Shown here: in pieces, positions 10,483-20,942 of the stretch
Position numbering within the stretch: position 1 is the stretch's first letter
Layout of the letters: each line of letters starts with the position of its first letter
Assembly (NCBI GenBank): GCA_965218495.1
Contig: OZ244626.1
Span: 2,108,001-2,172,000 of the forward strand
Direction of reading: 5' to 3'
Source: G965218495 sp965218495
Lineage (GTDB): Bacteria; Bacteroidota; Rhodothermia; Rhodothermales; Bin80
Length of the DNA: 64,000 nucleotides
Translations under genes and position numbers: made by a program
The notes under the pieces: model-generated
The model's database searches: none
Told to the model about the DNA's origin: nothing
Seen by the model: the letters and a program-made list of their open reading frames with translations, nothing else

Positions 10483-11356
10483 GGCTCACGCTGGTTGGCC
10501 AGGCAGGCGGTCCTCCCTGGGCTACGGGACACCGTCTTAAGACTACAGGTCGCGCCCTGTAGTTTCATGGCACTCGACTGCGGGGCGGTTTCTTCGAGTA
10601 CTTCGGCCTCCATAGCCCAAGGCTCCTGGCTGGCGCTGCTGCCTCCCCTTTGCCGCAGGGACTCGGGCTGCACCTTAATCCGTGACGCCAAAATGACGAT
10701 ACGGCCAAAGGTGGCAAATACTAATTCTCAGCCGGCGCACCGCAGCTAACTTGTTCAGCTGCTCCCTCGAAGAACAATCCTTTCAGGGGCGGCGGGATAG
10801 TAGTCTGTAACAAAGCCTGCACAGGCTTTTGCGAATACACTTCAGGTAGAGGTAGCTGGTTGGCGCATCATAGTAAACCGGCCATCCGCTCAGAACGCAC
10901 CCCGGCCATCTTGCCGCTGCGCGCACATCCTCGTGCATGCATGCGTCGCGCAGCCTTTTGTACAAGCCCTTCAGCGACATTCGCTTTGCTATTGACCCGG
11001 CCCGAAATGCCCACCTCTGGTGCTATTCCAGAAGTGCGCGATCCTCAAACTTGCGTGCACCGACCACTCTCTGTCCGCAAACACCAGTCAAATTGCCGTT
11101 CGAATCAAAGCGCTTAATTTTTCTGCCACCGCCATCAATTGCGGAAATCGATCCGCAGGAGCCTGTCCGTATGTAACCAAGACGGTAGAGCGGTACTCCC
11201 GGCTCTCGTGGCACCGAACAGAGGCTGCGGACAGACGCCTGTTCCCATCTCCTCTAAGACACTCTCTGGCGCAGCGCACAAAGCGGTATCATCAAGCAGT
11301 GAGCCAACTTCTCCGTCGTTGCAGCGATCGGAGATACGCTGCAGGCAGCATCCTTG
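10483..11356. other. Long spacer between CRTAC1 gene and TonB receptor
   Basis: An 870-bp stretch downstream of the TPR-CRTAC1 gene and upstream of the TonB receptor. ORFs up to 117 codons occur on both strands, but I recognise no family, signal peptide, tRNA-like fold or IS end. It probably contains the receptor promoter. Its length is unusual next to the tight spacing on both sides and could hide decayed coding DNA. Confidence 0.4.
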
Positions 11357-13477
11357 TCAGCCTTCCTCAGTGATGCGCATCCTACGCCCCATTGCCACGT
11401 TTTCGTGGCGCCACGTCGCGTTTGACACAGGCCAATGCACCTCGATCGCCTGAATCGCACTCGCCTTACCCAAGCCTATCTCCTGCCGAAGGCTGGATGC
11501 GCCAAAGCTTCCCCCGGTACCCACGACGCGATAGATCGATCGCATTCCCTGGTTCGTTTCAACATCCACGCGTATCCGGGCGCCAATGGCACTCCGGTTG
11601 GTCTTCGTCCCTTGAAGCTCCAGCGTGATCCACTGGTTGCCGTGGCCGGGATTTTCGAAGAGCACGTTCATGGCCAAATCCCCTTCAAAGGCTCCACCCA
11701 TCACTGCATAGATGTCCTGGTCGCCGTCCTCGTCCAAATCGCCAAAGGCTACGCCGTGCCCTTTTTGAAGGTGCCCGAATCCCCCGGACGCTGTTACCTC
11801 CAAAAAGCGAATCCCATTGTCGTTTCGAAACATCCGATTCGGCATGAGTGCTCTGAGGTCCGGATCACCGGTCCCTACATAGAAGTCCAGCCAGCCGTCG
11901 TTGTCCAGGTCGCCAAAATTGGACCCCATCGTGTACATCACATGGCCAAGCCCAACGTCCTCCGCCACATCGGTAAAGGTGCCGTCGCCGTTGTTGCGGT
12001 AAAGTCGCGGCTTTTCATCGTGACCCGGCAGACCCAGATACTCCGCTGCCACATCGCCGGCAGTCGCGCGCCAGCCTGACACAAAAAGGTCTTGCCATCC
12101 ATCGTTGTTAAAATCCCAAAACCAGGCAGGAAAGCTGTCGATTGGCTCCTGAACGCCCGCAAGCCTCCCTACGTCTTCAAAGCCGGTACCACCGAGGTTT
12201 CGCAGCAACAGGTTGGGCTCCCCATAGCGTGACAAGTACAGATCCATCCATCCATCGTTGTCGTAGTCACCGCTTACGGCCGCCTTGACATAACCTACTA
12301 CGGCAAGTCCCACCTCCTGTGAGATCTCCTCAAAGGTGCCATCACCCTGGTTGCGGAAATACTCGCAAGAATGGCGCCCCGCCTGTGCATTGGACTCATT
12401 GCCTACAAAAAGGTCCAAGTGGCCGTCGTTGTCGAAGTCGGCCCATGTCGCAGTCTGCGTAGGATGCAGAGAGTAAAGACCAGCCTGCACCGTGACATCA
12501 TCGAAAGTGCCGTGGCCCGCGTTGCGAAGCAGAGAATTCGGGTGGCCCTCGGCGAGCCACGCCCCCCGAAGGACCAGGACATCAACATCGCCGTCGTTGT
12601 CGTAGTCTGCGTGCAGAAGGTTGAGCCCGCCAACCAGGCCCTCAAGCCCGGCATTCTTGCTCCGGTCCTGAAACGTCCCCCTGCCTGTATTGACAAAGTA
12701 GCGCAGCGGATCCCGCAACCCCCAGGACGAGGCCAGAATGTCCAGGTGACCATCGCCGGAAAGATCTTCCATAACCGCTCCTCCCGACAGACCCATCACA
12801 CCAAGCCCAAGGAGCTTGGCTACGTCTACAAATCGACCGATGTCATCTTCTGCTTCCAACGCTTCGGGCGGGATGCGCCACGCTTCAGGCACACCGTCGG
12901 GGTACTCGCCGAGCGTCATTGAGGCCAGGTTTAGCAGCCACATGCTTGTTAGGTCATTGGGATCGGCGCGAAGCAGTTTACTATACACGTCCAGCGCGGC
13001 CCGTGAACCCCGCTCCAAAACATGTACGCCGCCTGACGTTATCGGCAGAAGACACCGTTCGGCGTTGTGATTCGCCACGCAATTCTCCTGTTCTCCAACC
13101 CTCAGATAGCTCAGTGCGAGGTGGTCCATGGCACCCAGGCGGTACGAGTCGTCGAAGACACGAGGTGCTGCCTCAACCTGCTTCAAGATGGCCTTGAATT
13201 GCTCGATTGCCGCCTCACTGTCACCGGCCCGCAGCAACTCCTGGCCGAGGGTGCTTTCGTACTGGATGCGCTGCAACAGATCGCCCGGCGGCGTCACCAT
13301 CCTCAGGGCACGTACCCGCGCCTTGTTGGCATGTGCATTGCTGCGCGGGTATGCTTCGGTGTCGCTTGCTATAGATTCCAGCACCGCGGCCATTTCTTGG
13401 GTGCCACGGCCGGCCCTCGTGCTGCATCCGGCAGAAACGAGGATCAACACCCAGAGCGAGGAAGCGACGCGCGTCAT
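11357..13477 (-). CDS. TPR and FG-GAP/ASPIC (CRTAC1-like) lipoprotein
   Basis: A 706-residue predicted lipoprotein: hydrophobic leader followed by the lipobox VSAGC near residue 18. Residues about 60-200 are helical, TPR-like (GQELLRAGDSEAAIEQF, DVYSKLLRADPNDLTS). About 210-590 hold repeated FG-GAP/VCBS blades with Ca-binding-like DxDxDG motifs (DYDNDGDVDVLVLRG, DLDNDGWLDFYVGT, DLDEDGDQDIYAV). An ASPIC/UnbV domain ends the protein (ITLELQGTKTNRSAIGARIR to AIEVHWPVS). These proteins are surface or periplasmic beta-propellers of unknown ligand, often linked to SusC/SusD loci in Bacteroidota. The ATG is 15 bp after the stop of the preceding double-CRTAC1 gene, so the three CRTAC1 genes form one operon. 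Confidence 0.85.
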   Translation of the reverse strand: MTRVASSLWVLILVSAGCSTRAGRGTQEMAAVLESIASDTEAYPRSNAHANKARVRALRMVTPPGDLLQRIQYESTLGQELLRAGDSEAAIEQFKAILKQVEAAPRVFDDSYRLGAMDHLALSYLRVGEQENCVANHNAERCLLPITSGGVHVLERGSRAALDVYSKLLRADPNDLTSMWLLNLASMTLGEYPDGVPEAWRIPPEALEAEDDIGRFVDVAKLLGLGVMGLSGGAVMEDLSGDGHLDILASSWGLRDPLRYFVNTGRGTFQDRSKNAGLEGLVGGLNLLHADYDNDGDVDVLVLRGAWLAEGHPNSLLRNAGHGTFDDVTVQAGLYSLHPTQTATWADFDNDGHLDLFVGNESNAQAGRHSCEYFRNQGDGTFEEISQEVGLAVVGYVKAAVSGDYDNDGWMDLYLSRYGEPNLLLRNLGGTGFEDVGRLAGVQEPIDSFPAWFWDFNNDGWQDLFVSGWRATAGDVAAEYLGLPGHDEKPRLYRNNGDGTFTDVAEDVGLGHVMYTMGSNFGDLDNDGWLDFYVGTGDPDLRALMPNRMFRNDNGIRFLEVTASGGFGHLQKGHGVAFGDLDEDGDQDIYAVMGGAFEGDLAMNVLFENPGHGNQWITLELQGTKTNRSAIGARIRVDVETNQGMRSIYRVVGTGGSFGASSLRQEIGLGKASAIQAIEVHWPVSNATWRHENVAMGRRMRITEEG

Positions 13478-13492
13478 CGTCGACTGTGGGTC

Positions 13493-16400
13493 TTAGTAGT
13501 GAACAAGGATCTCATCCGCCTCCGCTACCACCGTCGTGAAAGTCTCCCTCCCACCAGGCCATCGGACAAGAACGCCAGCCACCGGCTCCCGCTTGCCCAA
13601 GACGAGGACGGGTGAATCCTGGGACCAATAGCCGGACCCCGCCGCCACCAAACGGGCCGGCCCGTAGGTGCCACTAACGTACTCAATTCGAACGACTGCA
13701 CTCACGCCCCATGGATTTGCTGCAGGTCCCGCGAGGCGGACTCGTAGCCCGGTCGCCTCGGACTGATTCCTATAGAGCAGGGCCTCGGCACCATTCTGAG
13801 TGAGAAGCACGTCGCTGCGGCCGTCCCGGTCAAAGTCTGCAGTGACCACTGCTCGGCCTTCGCCATAAGCCGCCAATCCCGACAGTGGCATGGGCGTGAA
13901 GCCGCCGCTACCGTCCCCAGCCAACCATAATCCGCGCCCCGCATCCTGACGAGGCGTCGATATGGGTAGCGCAAAGTAGTTCTGACCAAGTACCAAGTCG
14001 TCGTGCCCATCGGCATTGATATCAGCTATACTTACGCCCGTAGCCACGGTGTACTGCGCTTCCTGAGGCAACGGCCGCGCTTCAAAGTACGTACCGCGAT
14101 TCAGGAACACGGTGGAGCCCAGTGTGGACGCTGCCACATAGCTGAGCTGGCCCCCAGCGATTCCCAGTGTTTCCTCCAGCGTCGAGGAGGCAAAGGCCGC
14201 ATGCGAATTGAAGCGGCGCAGAAGTGCCGGCACACCGCTGGCAAGATCGCCAAGCTGCCGTGTGGGAACATAAGCCCCAAGCGAGGGCTCCAAGTATGCC
14301 TCAAACAGGTCAAGAATACCATTGGCATCAATGTCGCCATAGTACAGGCGCACGCCCTGGCTGCTGCCATACCGGAGATTCCATCCCCAATTGGTAGCCA
14401 CGATGTCTAGCAGGCCATCTTCATTAAAGTCGCCCATCGCAACGCCATTCCACCAGCCGCTGTATTCGCTAAGGCCAAGCGCACGCGTTCGGTCTACGAA
14501 GGCCCCACCTTCGTTCGTCATGACGCAAATCGCCCCCCAATCCCGTGCCAAAACCACATCAGCATCGCCATCTGCATCAAGATCGCCCAGCGCAGCACCC
14601 GACACCATCCCAATACGGTCAAACGGGCGACTTAGCGCCACATCATGCAAGAGCACCCCGTCCGCGCTGCGGTAGATTCTGCTACTCACCGCACCGGGGT
14701 AAGCACCCGGCCGGAAATTCCCTCCTACCAGGAGGTCCAGATCTTGGTCGCCGTCCAGGTCCGCAAGCGCCAGCGGGCCTGGCGTTTCCGGGCCAAACGG
14801 CAAGCGCTGCGCTTCGTGGAGCGCCCCTGAGGGCTCGACAGTATAAACTTGGATAAAAGACGAGTCGCCGGCGGTTTCAGGTGTACGCTCATAGTTTGAG
14901 ACTCCAGCCAGAATTCGTACGCTACCCTGCGGATCGGGCAACACTACTACGCCGGTCATGTCCCCTGTGGCGGCCTCCGACACTCCAGCCCTGCGCAAGG
15001 TGCCACCCTCATTGAGAAAGCTAACAAGTCGCCCGCCCGTGCCCCCGCCTGTGAGGAAGTCCGGGTCGCCATCTCCATCAAGGTCCGCCACTGCTGCCCC
15101 AGGTCCGCGTTGGCTAAGCCGGCGTGGCAGCAGCGGCTGCCGCGCGAAGTCCTCGTGCGACGTTTCGACATGGCGCGGCAACGCTTGGGCCTGCACAAAT
15201 GGGGCGGACTCCGCTACAGCACGTGTGGAATGCTGCCCTGCATTTTGGTACGCAACCTCGTAGTGCCGACCAGCCAAAGCTTGCAGCACTGTGGAAATCG
15301 TGCCGCCCGGCCAGACCACGTCAATCCGGCAAGGGTCCTCCGTGGCCGCAAAGACCGCCAGCATCTGACTGGAAGACACGTACTGGCCACCGGCGGTGAT
15401 CTCCTTCTGCTGTACCGGCAGTCCCGGGCACCGCATGCGAACGGTGGCACCCACGCCGTGGGTGTTGGCCCCTGGGCCCTGGAGCTGGACAGCAATACGC
15501 CTGGCCGCTGTGGTGTTTTCGTAGACCGCTACCACCTCGTTAAGCCGGTTGATCACGACATCCAGATCTCCATCGCTGTCCAGGTCTCCAAGCGCCATAC
15601 CATGAGAAACGTCTGCCGCAGCACCCAGGCCCCACCCTTCAGGAATGGGCTCAAACGTTCGGTCCCCGCGATTACGGAACGCCACGTTGCGCAAGGCGAG
15701 GTCAGGAAAATCCAGCAAAAGCGCCCTCGTGGCACGGAGCCCTCTCGTTCGCGTTAGCCGCTGCTGCTCAATGGCTTGCGCATCCAAGTCCTGTATGTCA
15801 AAAACATGACCCGTAGTCACTAACAAATCCTCATACCCATCGAGGTCGACATCCACAAAACTCGTGGACCATGACCAGTCAGACGCTGCAACCCCGGCCA
15901 GGTTAGCAATCTCCGCGAAGGTTCCGTCGCCACGGCTGACAAAGAGCATGTTTTGCATCTCCTGCGGGCGGGCTTCGAGATCCCCAATGGCAAGCGGAAT
16001 CGGGATACGCGTGTTGCGCTGGCGCTGGCGGCGAGCATAGTCCCGGCTGAGCATGTCCGTCATGAATATGTCAACATGACCATCCCGATCAATGTCCGAA
16101 AAATCCACTGACATGGTTGCGTTACTGGTCTTGCGCAAGGCCTCGGGCACCGCCAGCCTGAACGAGCCTTGGCCGTCGCCCAGCCACAAGGCGTCCTCGC
16201 TTTCAAAGTCGTTGCACACATACAGGTCAGCTAAGCCATCCCCGTTGACATCGTGAAAGCGAGCCGTGAGCGCCCAGTCCCGCGGCACGCTGCTCAGCGG
16301 CGCTCCATCCGAGTCCAAAAAGGCTCCGGCGGTCCAACCCACGAGCTCAAACCGCCCGGCACCAACGTTGAGGTAAAAACCGTCGGGCTCGCCTAGTTCG

Positions 16401-17164
16401 AGTCTGAGCATCTTGTTGCCGCTCCGCTTGAAGGCGTAGTGGTCTTCGAAGGCTGGCTTCAAGGTATACGTGGAGTCCTGCATCACCTTTTCCCAGGTGA
16501 CCTCCTCGGGCGGCATGCTGTCCTTGAGCGCAATACGCTTATAGCGGCCTACGTAAAGGTCCAAGTCTCCGTCGCTGTCCACATCCGCCAGCGTCATAGT
16601 GGTGCTTCCGAAGGACGAAGCCAGACCGGATTCACTGGTTACATCCTCAAAACGCCCCGTGCCGTCGTTCAGCAGCGTCGCTCCAGGCCCACCCAACATG
16701 GTCACCAGCAAGTCTAGATCACCATCTCCGTCAATGTCAGCCAAAGCGGTACCGGTAGAATTGTGACCCGCAAGTGCTGTGCCCGCCTCTTGGGTTATGT
16801 CTTTGAACCGCCAGCCTCCCTCGTTGTGATACAGCACGTTGGGCTGTGTCAAGCGCGCCACATAGACGTCAGGTAGGCCGTCACCGTCAACGTCGCCTAT
16901 CGCAACGCCGGACCCATGCATGAAGTGACGATTGGTGACGATCTGGTTCTCAGACACGCTGTTGACCGCCGCCACCCCCGTTTGAGCGGGGCTCACAACC
17001 CGATACCCCGCGCGCCCTCCCGTTGGCGCTGCAAGCGTACGCCAACGGTAGCCCGGCTCAGACTGCCATTCACCGGCAGGGTTGCCGCATGCCGCCGCCA
17101 TACAAATGCCGGCCATCGCCACCAAGAGTCGAGCACCGGCGCTACTCGCCATCGTCGTAGTCAA
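13493..17164 (-). CDS. Giant double-CRTAC1 (FG-GAP/ASPIC) lipoprotein, copy B
   Basis: 1223 residues with a lipoprotein signal (lipobox MAAAC near residue 26). The protein is two CRTAC1-like modules in series. The first, about 60-640, has FG-GAP blades (IGDVDGDGLPDVYVARL) and ends in an ASPIC/UnbV domain (VGATVRMRC to IDVVWPGGT). After a linker (HEDFARQPLLPRRLSQRGPG) the second module, about 680-1223, repeats this and ends in another ASPIC domain (VLVRWPGGRETFTT). It is a full-length paralogue of the gene immediately upstream, and its start codon lies inside the last 23 bp of that gene. This implies coupled translation and probably equal amounts of the two proteins. Ligand and role are unknown; binding of polysaccharide or Ca-dependent adhesion are guesses only. 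Confidence 0.85.
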   Translation of the reverse strand: MTTTMASSAGARLLVAMAGICMAAACGNPAGEWQSEPGYRWRTLAAPTGGRAGYRVVSPAQTGVAAVNSVSENQIVTNRHFMHGSGVAIGDVDGDGLPDVYVARLTQPNVLYHNEGGWRFKDITQEAGTALAGHNSTGTALADIDGDGDLDLLVTMLGGPGATLLNDGTGRFEDVTSESGLASSFGSTTMTLADVDSDGDLDLYVGRYKRIALKDSMPPEEVTWEKVMQDSTYTLKPAFEDHYAFKRSGNKMLRLELGEPDGFYLNVGAGRFELVGWTAGAFLDSDGAPLSSVPRDWALTARFHDVNGDGLADLYVCNDFESEDALWLGDGQGSFRLAVPEALRKTSNATMSVDFSDIDRDGHVDIFMTDMLSRDYARRQRQRNTRIPIPLAIGDLEARPQEMQNMLFVSRGDGTFAEIANLAGVAASDWSWSTSFVDVDLDGYEDLLVTTGHVFDIQDLDAQAIEQQRLTRTRGLRATRALLLDFPDLALRNVAFRNRGDRTFEPIPEGWGLGAAADVSHGMALGDLDSDGDLDVVINRLNEVVAVYENTTAARRIAVQLQGPGANTHGVGATVRMRCPGLPVQQKEITAGGQYVSSSQMLAVFAATEDPCRIDVVWPGGTISTVLQALAGRHYEVAYQNAGQHSTRAVAESAPFVQAQALPRHVETSHEDFARQPLLPRRLSQRGPGAAVADLDGDGDPDFLTGGGTGGRLVSFLNEGGTLRRAGVSEAATGDMTGVVVLPDPQGSVRILAGVSNYERTPETAGDSSFIQVYTVEPSGALHEAQRLPFGPETPGPLALADLDGDQDLDLLVGGNFRPGAYPGAVSSRIYRSADGVLLHDVALSRPFDRIGMVSGAALGDLDADGDADVVLARDWGAICVMTNEGGAFVDRTRALGLSEYSGWWNGVAMGDFNEDGLLDIVATNWGWNLRYGSSQGVRLYYGDIDANGILDLFEAYLEPSLGAYVPTRQLGDLASGVPALLRRFNSHAAFASSTLEETLGIAGGQLSYVAASTLGSTVFLNRGTYFEARPLPQEAQYTVATGVSIADINADGHDDLVLGQNYFALPISTPRQDAGRGLWLAGDGSGGFTPMPLSGLAAYGEGRAVVTADFDRDGRSDVLLTQNGAEALLYRNQSEATGLRVRLAGPAANPWGVSAVVRIEYVSGTYGPARLVAAGSGYWSQDSPVLVLGKREPVAGVLVRWPGGRETFTTVVAEADEILVHY

Positions 17165-20100
17165 TGATGACTGTCGACTGGTCTGCAGAAACGGGTGTTT
17201 CAGTTACCACTCCGCCCGGCCAGCGCACCCATACGGAACTAGGAGGCGCTGCTATTCCCAGCACCTGCTCCATGGAGTTCTGCGACCAGTATCCCGAACC
17301 GACAGACACTACGCGCGCCGGGCCCATGGTCTCGTCAGCATATCTTATACGCAGCGTAGCACCAATGCCACTCATTGGGCCTCGCAAGATGACCCGTAGG
17401 CCCGGTGTACCTCTGGCGTTCAAAAACAGCTTCGCTGATGCTGCATTCTGCGTAACAACAAGGTCGGTACGGCCATCCTGGTTCAAGTCGCCCACGGCGG
17501 CGCCACGCTGCTCTCCATAGACCTTGATTCCCGTTTCGCCTCCATCCAGCGGAATAAAGCCTCCCTGCCCGTCCCCGCGCAAGAGTAACCCACGCCCTGC
17601 GTCCATTCTCGGCGTAGCAGCAGGAGCGGCAAAAAAATTCTGACTCAAGAATAGATCCTCAGCGCCATCACCATCGAAATCAGCTACCGCAGCCGCAAAA
17701 GCCGGCGCCCACTGCGCAATGCCTGGTAGCTGTTCGGCTTCGAAGTACTCTCCGCGATTTATGAATGCCGTACTCAGCAGGGTTGCGGCTTCCCGCCTCT
17801 CCAAAGTGCTGAGTGCGCCGTCAAAAAGCTCTGCGGTGCTGAGCTCGGAAAACTCACGGTACGATTGGACCCTTCCCAGTAGCGGCGGAATCGCATGCGA
17901 CAAGACCCGAAGATCGCGAATCATCCCATAGTTCTGGAGTGATACATCGTAGTAGGACTCCAGGATGTCCATGATGCCATTGCGGTCGATGTCACCGTAG
18001 AAGACAACGAGCGGCTGGCTGGTATAAGAGTATATCGTGTTGCTCCCCCAATTCGTCGCCACGATATCCAGGCGGCCGTCACTATCAAAGTCGCCAAGCG
18101 CCACCCCATTCCACCATCCCGTGCTCGAAGCAAGTCCCAAGAAGCTCGTCCGATCTCCAAATTCTCCGTGCCCGTTATTCAAAAGCACGCGAACCGGCCC
18201 CCAATCCATGGCAAGCACCAGGTCAAGATCGCCGTCGTTGTCCAAGTCTCCTGCTGTGGCTCCGCTTACGAGCCCAATACTCGCAAACGCCTTGCTCATC
18301 GTGTCATCATACACGAATTGCCCGTTTGCGCCGCGGAAGACTCTGCTTGATGCTGCGTGCGGATAACGGCCCGGCACAAAGTGCCCTCCGACGAACAGGT
18401 CTAGTTCCTGATCGCCATCAAAGTCCGCCAGAACCAGCGGCCCGGGCACATCCTTGCCGAACTCCACTTCTTGCGCCGAATCCTGAATGCCCATGCGCAA
18501 GAGCCGCACCGTAGACGCCGCATCGGCGTTCTCGGGCGTTCGCTCATAGTTCGAGATACTGGCAGTCACAATTCGGCCCGGCGCAACCACCACGCCGGCA
18601 TGGTCGTCGGCCGCAGCGGCCCCCAGGCTGCGCGAAGGGCCAAATGTGCCGTTTGTGTTGAGCGCGTACGTCAGGTGTCCGCCACGACCACTTCCCACAA
18701 TGACATCGTCGTCACCGTCTGCGTCCAGATCTGCCAACACTATTGCTGGGCCACGCTGACTCAGGCGCCGCGGTAGTAGTGGCTGTCTGGCAAAGTCCTC
18801 ATACGGTGCCTCGTGATGGACCAAAGCTATCGGTGCTTCTGCCATCAGTGTAGGTGGCTTTGCTGCATGACCCGTTACTGTAACTATGGACGCGGAGCTT
18901 TCGAACACTTCATAGATGTGATTCGTTGGCTTTTCTCGCATGACGCTACGCAGCCCACTTCGCCACTGCACCTCAATCGTCACGCTTTCCTGTGCCGCAA
19001 AGGTGTTTAACGCCTCGCTGGATGACAGGTACAGGCCACCGGCCAACACTTCCTCCTGCCTGGGCGGCAAGTTGTCACCCGTCACGCGGACCAGTGCCCC
19101 CACGCCTTGGGTATTTGGTGCCATGCCGCGCAGCCGCACGGCTATTCGGGGCGCTGCCGCGTCGTTGCGAAAGACCCCAGCCACTGCATTCAAACGATTG
19201 ACCACGGCATCCAGGTCTCCATCCTGGTCCAGATCCGCCAGTGCAAGGCCGTGGGACACATCTGCGGCCACACCTAGGCCCCAGCCGTCCGGCATGAGCG
19301 AAAAAGTGCCATCGCCGCGGTTGCGAAAGGCAACGTTCTTCAGGTCAAGGCCTGGAAACGCCTGGAGCTGCTGTCGCCAGTCATCTCCAGGCGCGCCCGA
19401 ACGCATCTGCGCATCGCCGTCCATGGCATCGTAGGCGTGCCCTGTCGTGAGCATGAGATCCTCGTGGCCGTCCAGATCCACATCCAGGAGCGTGCTGCTC
19501 CAGGTCCACTCTGATGCAGCGATACCGGCCATATTTGAAGTTTCGGCGTAGGTTCCGTCGCCGCGGCCAAGCAAAAGCACGTTCTGCATGATCTGAGGGC
19601 GCACGTCAATGCGGCCAATCCCTAAAACTTCCGGCGGAATGACTTGGTGCTGGCGCTGGCGACGTTTGTATTGCATGCTAAGCATGTCGGCCAGGAAGAT
19701 GTCTACAAGCCCGTCTCCATTGAGATCACCAGCGGCAATCGACATCGTCGATTGGCTGGTCTTGCGAATGGATAAGGCAGGAGCTGCCGTGAACCCGCCC
19801 TGACCATCACCTAACCAAAAGTGGTCGGGACTCTCGAAGTCATTGCAAATAAACAGGTCGGGAATTCCGTCCCCGTTGAAGTCCTGGAATCTCGCGGTTA
19901 GCGCCCAGTCGCGAGGCTCAGCTGCCAACGGAAGCCCACCTTGTCCCCTAAAGACCCCGGCTTCAAAATCCACATGGCTGAAATGGCCGTTGCCGTCATT
20001 CAAGTATAGGCGATCCGGTTCGGCATATTCGAACCGCATCAGCCGGTTGCCCTGGCGTACCAGACGGTAGTGCGCTTCAAATTCGGGAGCAATCACATAG

Positions 20101-20942
20101 GTTTCCCCTTCCTGGCGGACTACGCGCTCAAATGCCAGCTGCCCCGGCGGATACATGTCCTTGACCGTACGCGACTTGTAATAGCCGACGTACAAATCCA
20201 GATCTCCATCGCCCTCCACATCTGCGAGCGCCATTGATGTGGCGCCCCCAGAGTGCGCCAAGCCCGCCGCGTCCGTGATATCAGTAAAGCTTCCGGCACC
20301 GTCGTTTCCGAAGACCGTAGTGCCACCGCCCATTGAGGTCAGTAGGAGGTCCAGGTCGGCGTCTCCGTCGATATCCGCCAAAACGGCCCCGGTAGTAACG
20401 GCGTCCGCAGCGGCTACGCCCGCATCCGCGGCAACTTCTTCAAAATGCCAGCCGCCGCGATTCAGGTAGAGTGCGTTGGGGCCGATGAGCCTGGAAAGGA
20501 ACACGTCGGGCCAATCGTCTCCGTTCACGTCGCCCAGTGCGACCCCGGAGCCGTTGACATAGTGCCGGTTCAATTCCCATGCTTCGTTGTCCAGCGCGTT
20601 GGTGAAGTCTATGCCTGTCCTGCTAGGACGCATTTCCGTAAAGCCGACGTCCCCACCGACAGGTGTGCGCAATGCCGCAACTCGGTAAGACCCTTCCTCA
20701 TTCCAAACGCGCGGTTCTTGACTGGAGCACGCCGCCATAAGGAGCATGCACGGAATCAGTATTCCACAGGCTGCCAGTAGGCTGAGTGGCCTGCGTGCCG
20801 CCTTTGCGGTTTGCTGCCGGCCTGGGATGTTACCCTTGCTTTCCAATCTGGCACCTTCGTGAGACCCTTCGTCAAGGTAGGCATTCGCGTGCGAAGCACG
20901 CGTAGCACTTAGCCCGACAGTACCATTGCGAGAGAACACCAA
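17142..20942 (-). CDS. Giant double-CRTAC1 (FG-GAP/ASPIC) lipoprotein, copy A
   Basis: 1266 residues as read from the most upstream ATG. The lipoprotein signal is at about residues 52-72 (SLLAACGILIPCMLLMAAC), far from that start, so the true start is probably further in. A TTG at 20844-20846, preceded at good spacing by GAAGG, would give a normal n-region. Domain order equals copy B: FG-GAP blades (LGDVNGDDWPDVFLSRL), ASPIC/UnbV, linker with FARQPLLPRRLSQRGP, FG-GAP blades, ASPIC/UnbV (VWVRWPGGVVTETP). The exact linker match between copies shows that tandem gene duplication followed the internal module duplication. First gene of the three-gene CRTAC1 operon (20942 to 11357). Confidence 0.85.
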   Translation of the reverse strand: MVFSRNGTVGLSATRASHANAYLDEGSHEGARLESKGNIPGRQQTAKAARRPLSLLAACGILIPCMLLMAACSSQEPRVWNEEGSYRVAALRTPVGGDVGFTEMRPSRTGIDFTNALDNEAWELNRHYVNGSGVALGDVNGDDWPDVFLSRLIGPNALYLNRGGWHFEEVAADAGVAAADAVTTGAVLADIDGDADLDLLLTSMGGGTTVFGNDGAGSFTDITDAAGLAHSGGATSMALADVEGDGDLDLYVGYYKSRTVKDMYPPGQLAFERVVRQEGETYVIAPEFEAHYRLVRQGNRLMRFEYAEPDRLYLNDGNGHFSHVDFEAGVFRGQGGLPLAAEPRDWALTARFQDFNGDGIPDLFICNDFESPDHFWLGDGQGGFTAAPALSIRKTSQSTMSIAAGDLNGDGLVDIFLADMLSMQYKRRQRQHQVIPPEVLGIGRIDVRPQIMQNVLLLGRGDGTYAETSNMAGIAASEWTWSSTLLDVDLDGHEDLMLTTGHAYDAMDGDAQMRSGAPGDDWRQQLQAFPGLDLKNVAFRNRGDGTFSLMPDGWGLGVAADVSHGLALADLDQDGDLDAVVNRLNAVAGVFRNDAAAPRIAVRLRGMAPNTQGVGALVRVTGDNLPPRQEEVLAGGLYLSSSEALNTFAAQESVTIEVQWRSGLRSVMREKPTNHIYEVFESSASIVTVTGHAAKPPTLMAEAPIALVHHEAPYEDFARQPLLPRRLSQRGPAIVLADLDADGDDDVIVGSGRGGHLTYALNTNGTFGPSRSLGAAAADDHAGVVVAPGRIVTASISNYERTPENADAASTVRLLRMGIQDSAQEVEFGKDVPGPLVLADFDGDQELDLFVGGHFVPGRYPHAASSRVFRGANGQFVYDDTMSKAFASIGLVSGATAGDLDNDGDLDLVLAMDWGPVRVLLNNGHGEFGDRTSFLGLASSTGWWNGVALGDFDSDGRLDIVATNWGSNTIYSYTSQPLVVFYGDIDRNGIMDILESYYDVSLQNYGMIRDLRVLSHAIPPLLGRVQSYREFSELSTAELFDGALSTLERREAATLLSTAFINRGEYFEAEQLPGIAQWAPAFAAAVADFDGDGAEDLFLSQNFFAAPAATPRMDAGRGLLLRGDGQGGFIPLDGGETGIKVYGEQRGAAVGDLNQDGRTDLVVTQNAASAKLFLNARGTPGLRVILRGPMSGIGATLRIRYADETMGPARVVSVGSGYWSQNSMEQVLGIAAPPSSVWVRWPGGVVTETPVSADQSTVIIDYDDGE

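Noticed and set aside
13493..20942. Tandem CRTAC1 genes as an assembly duplication
   Set aside because: The copies differ throughout at the protein level, with only short identical stretches such as the linker, so they are real diverged paralogues.
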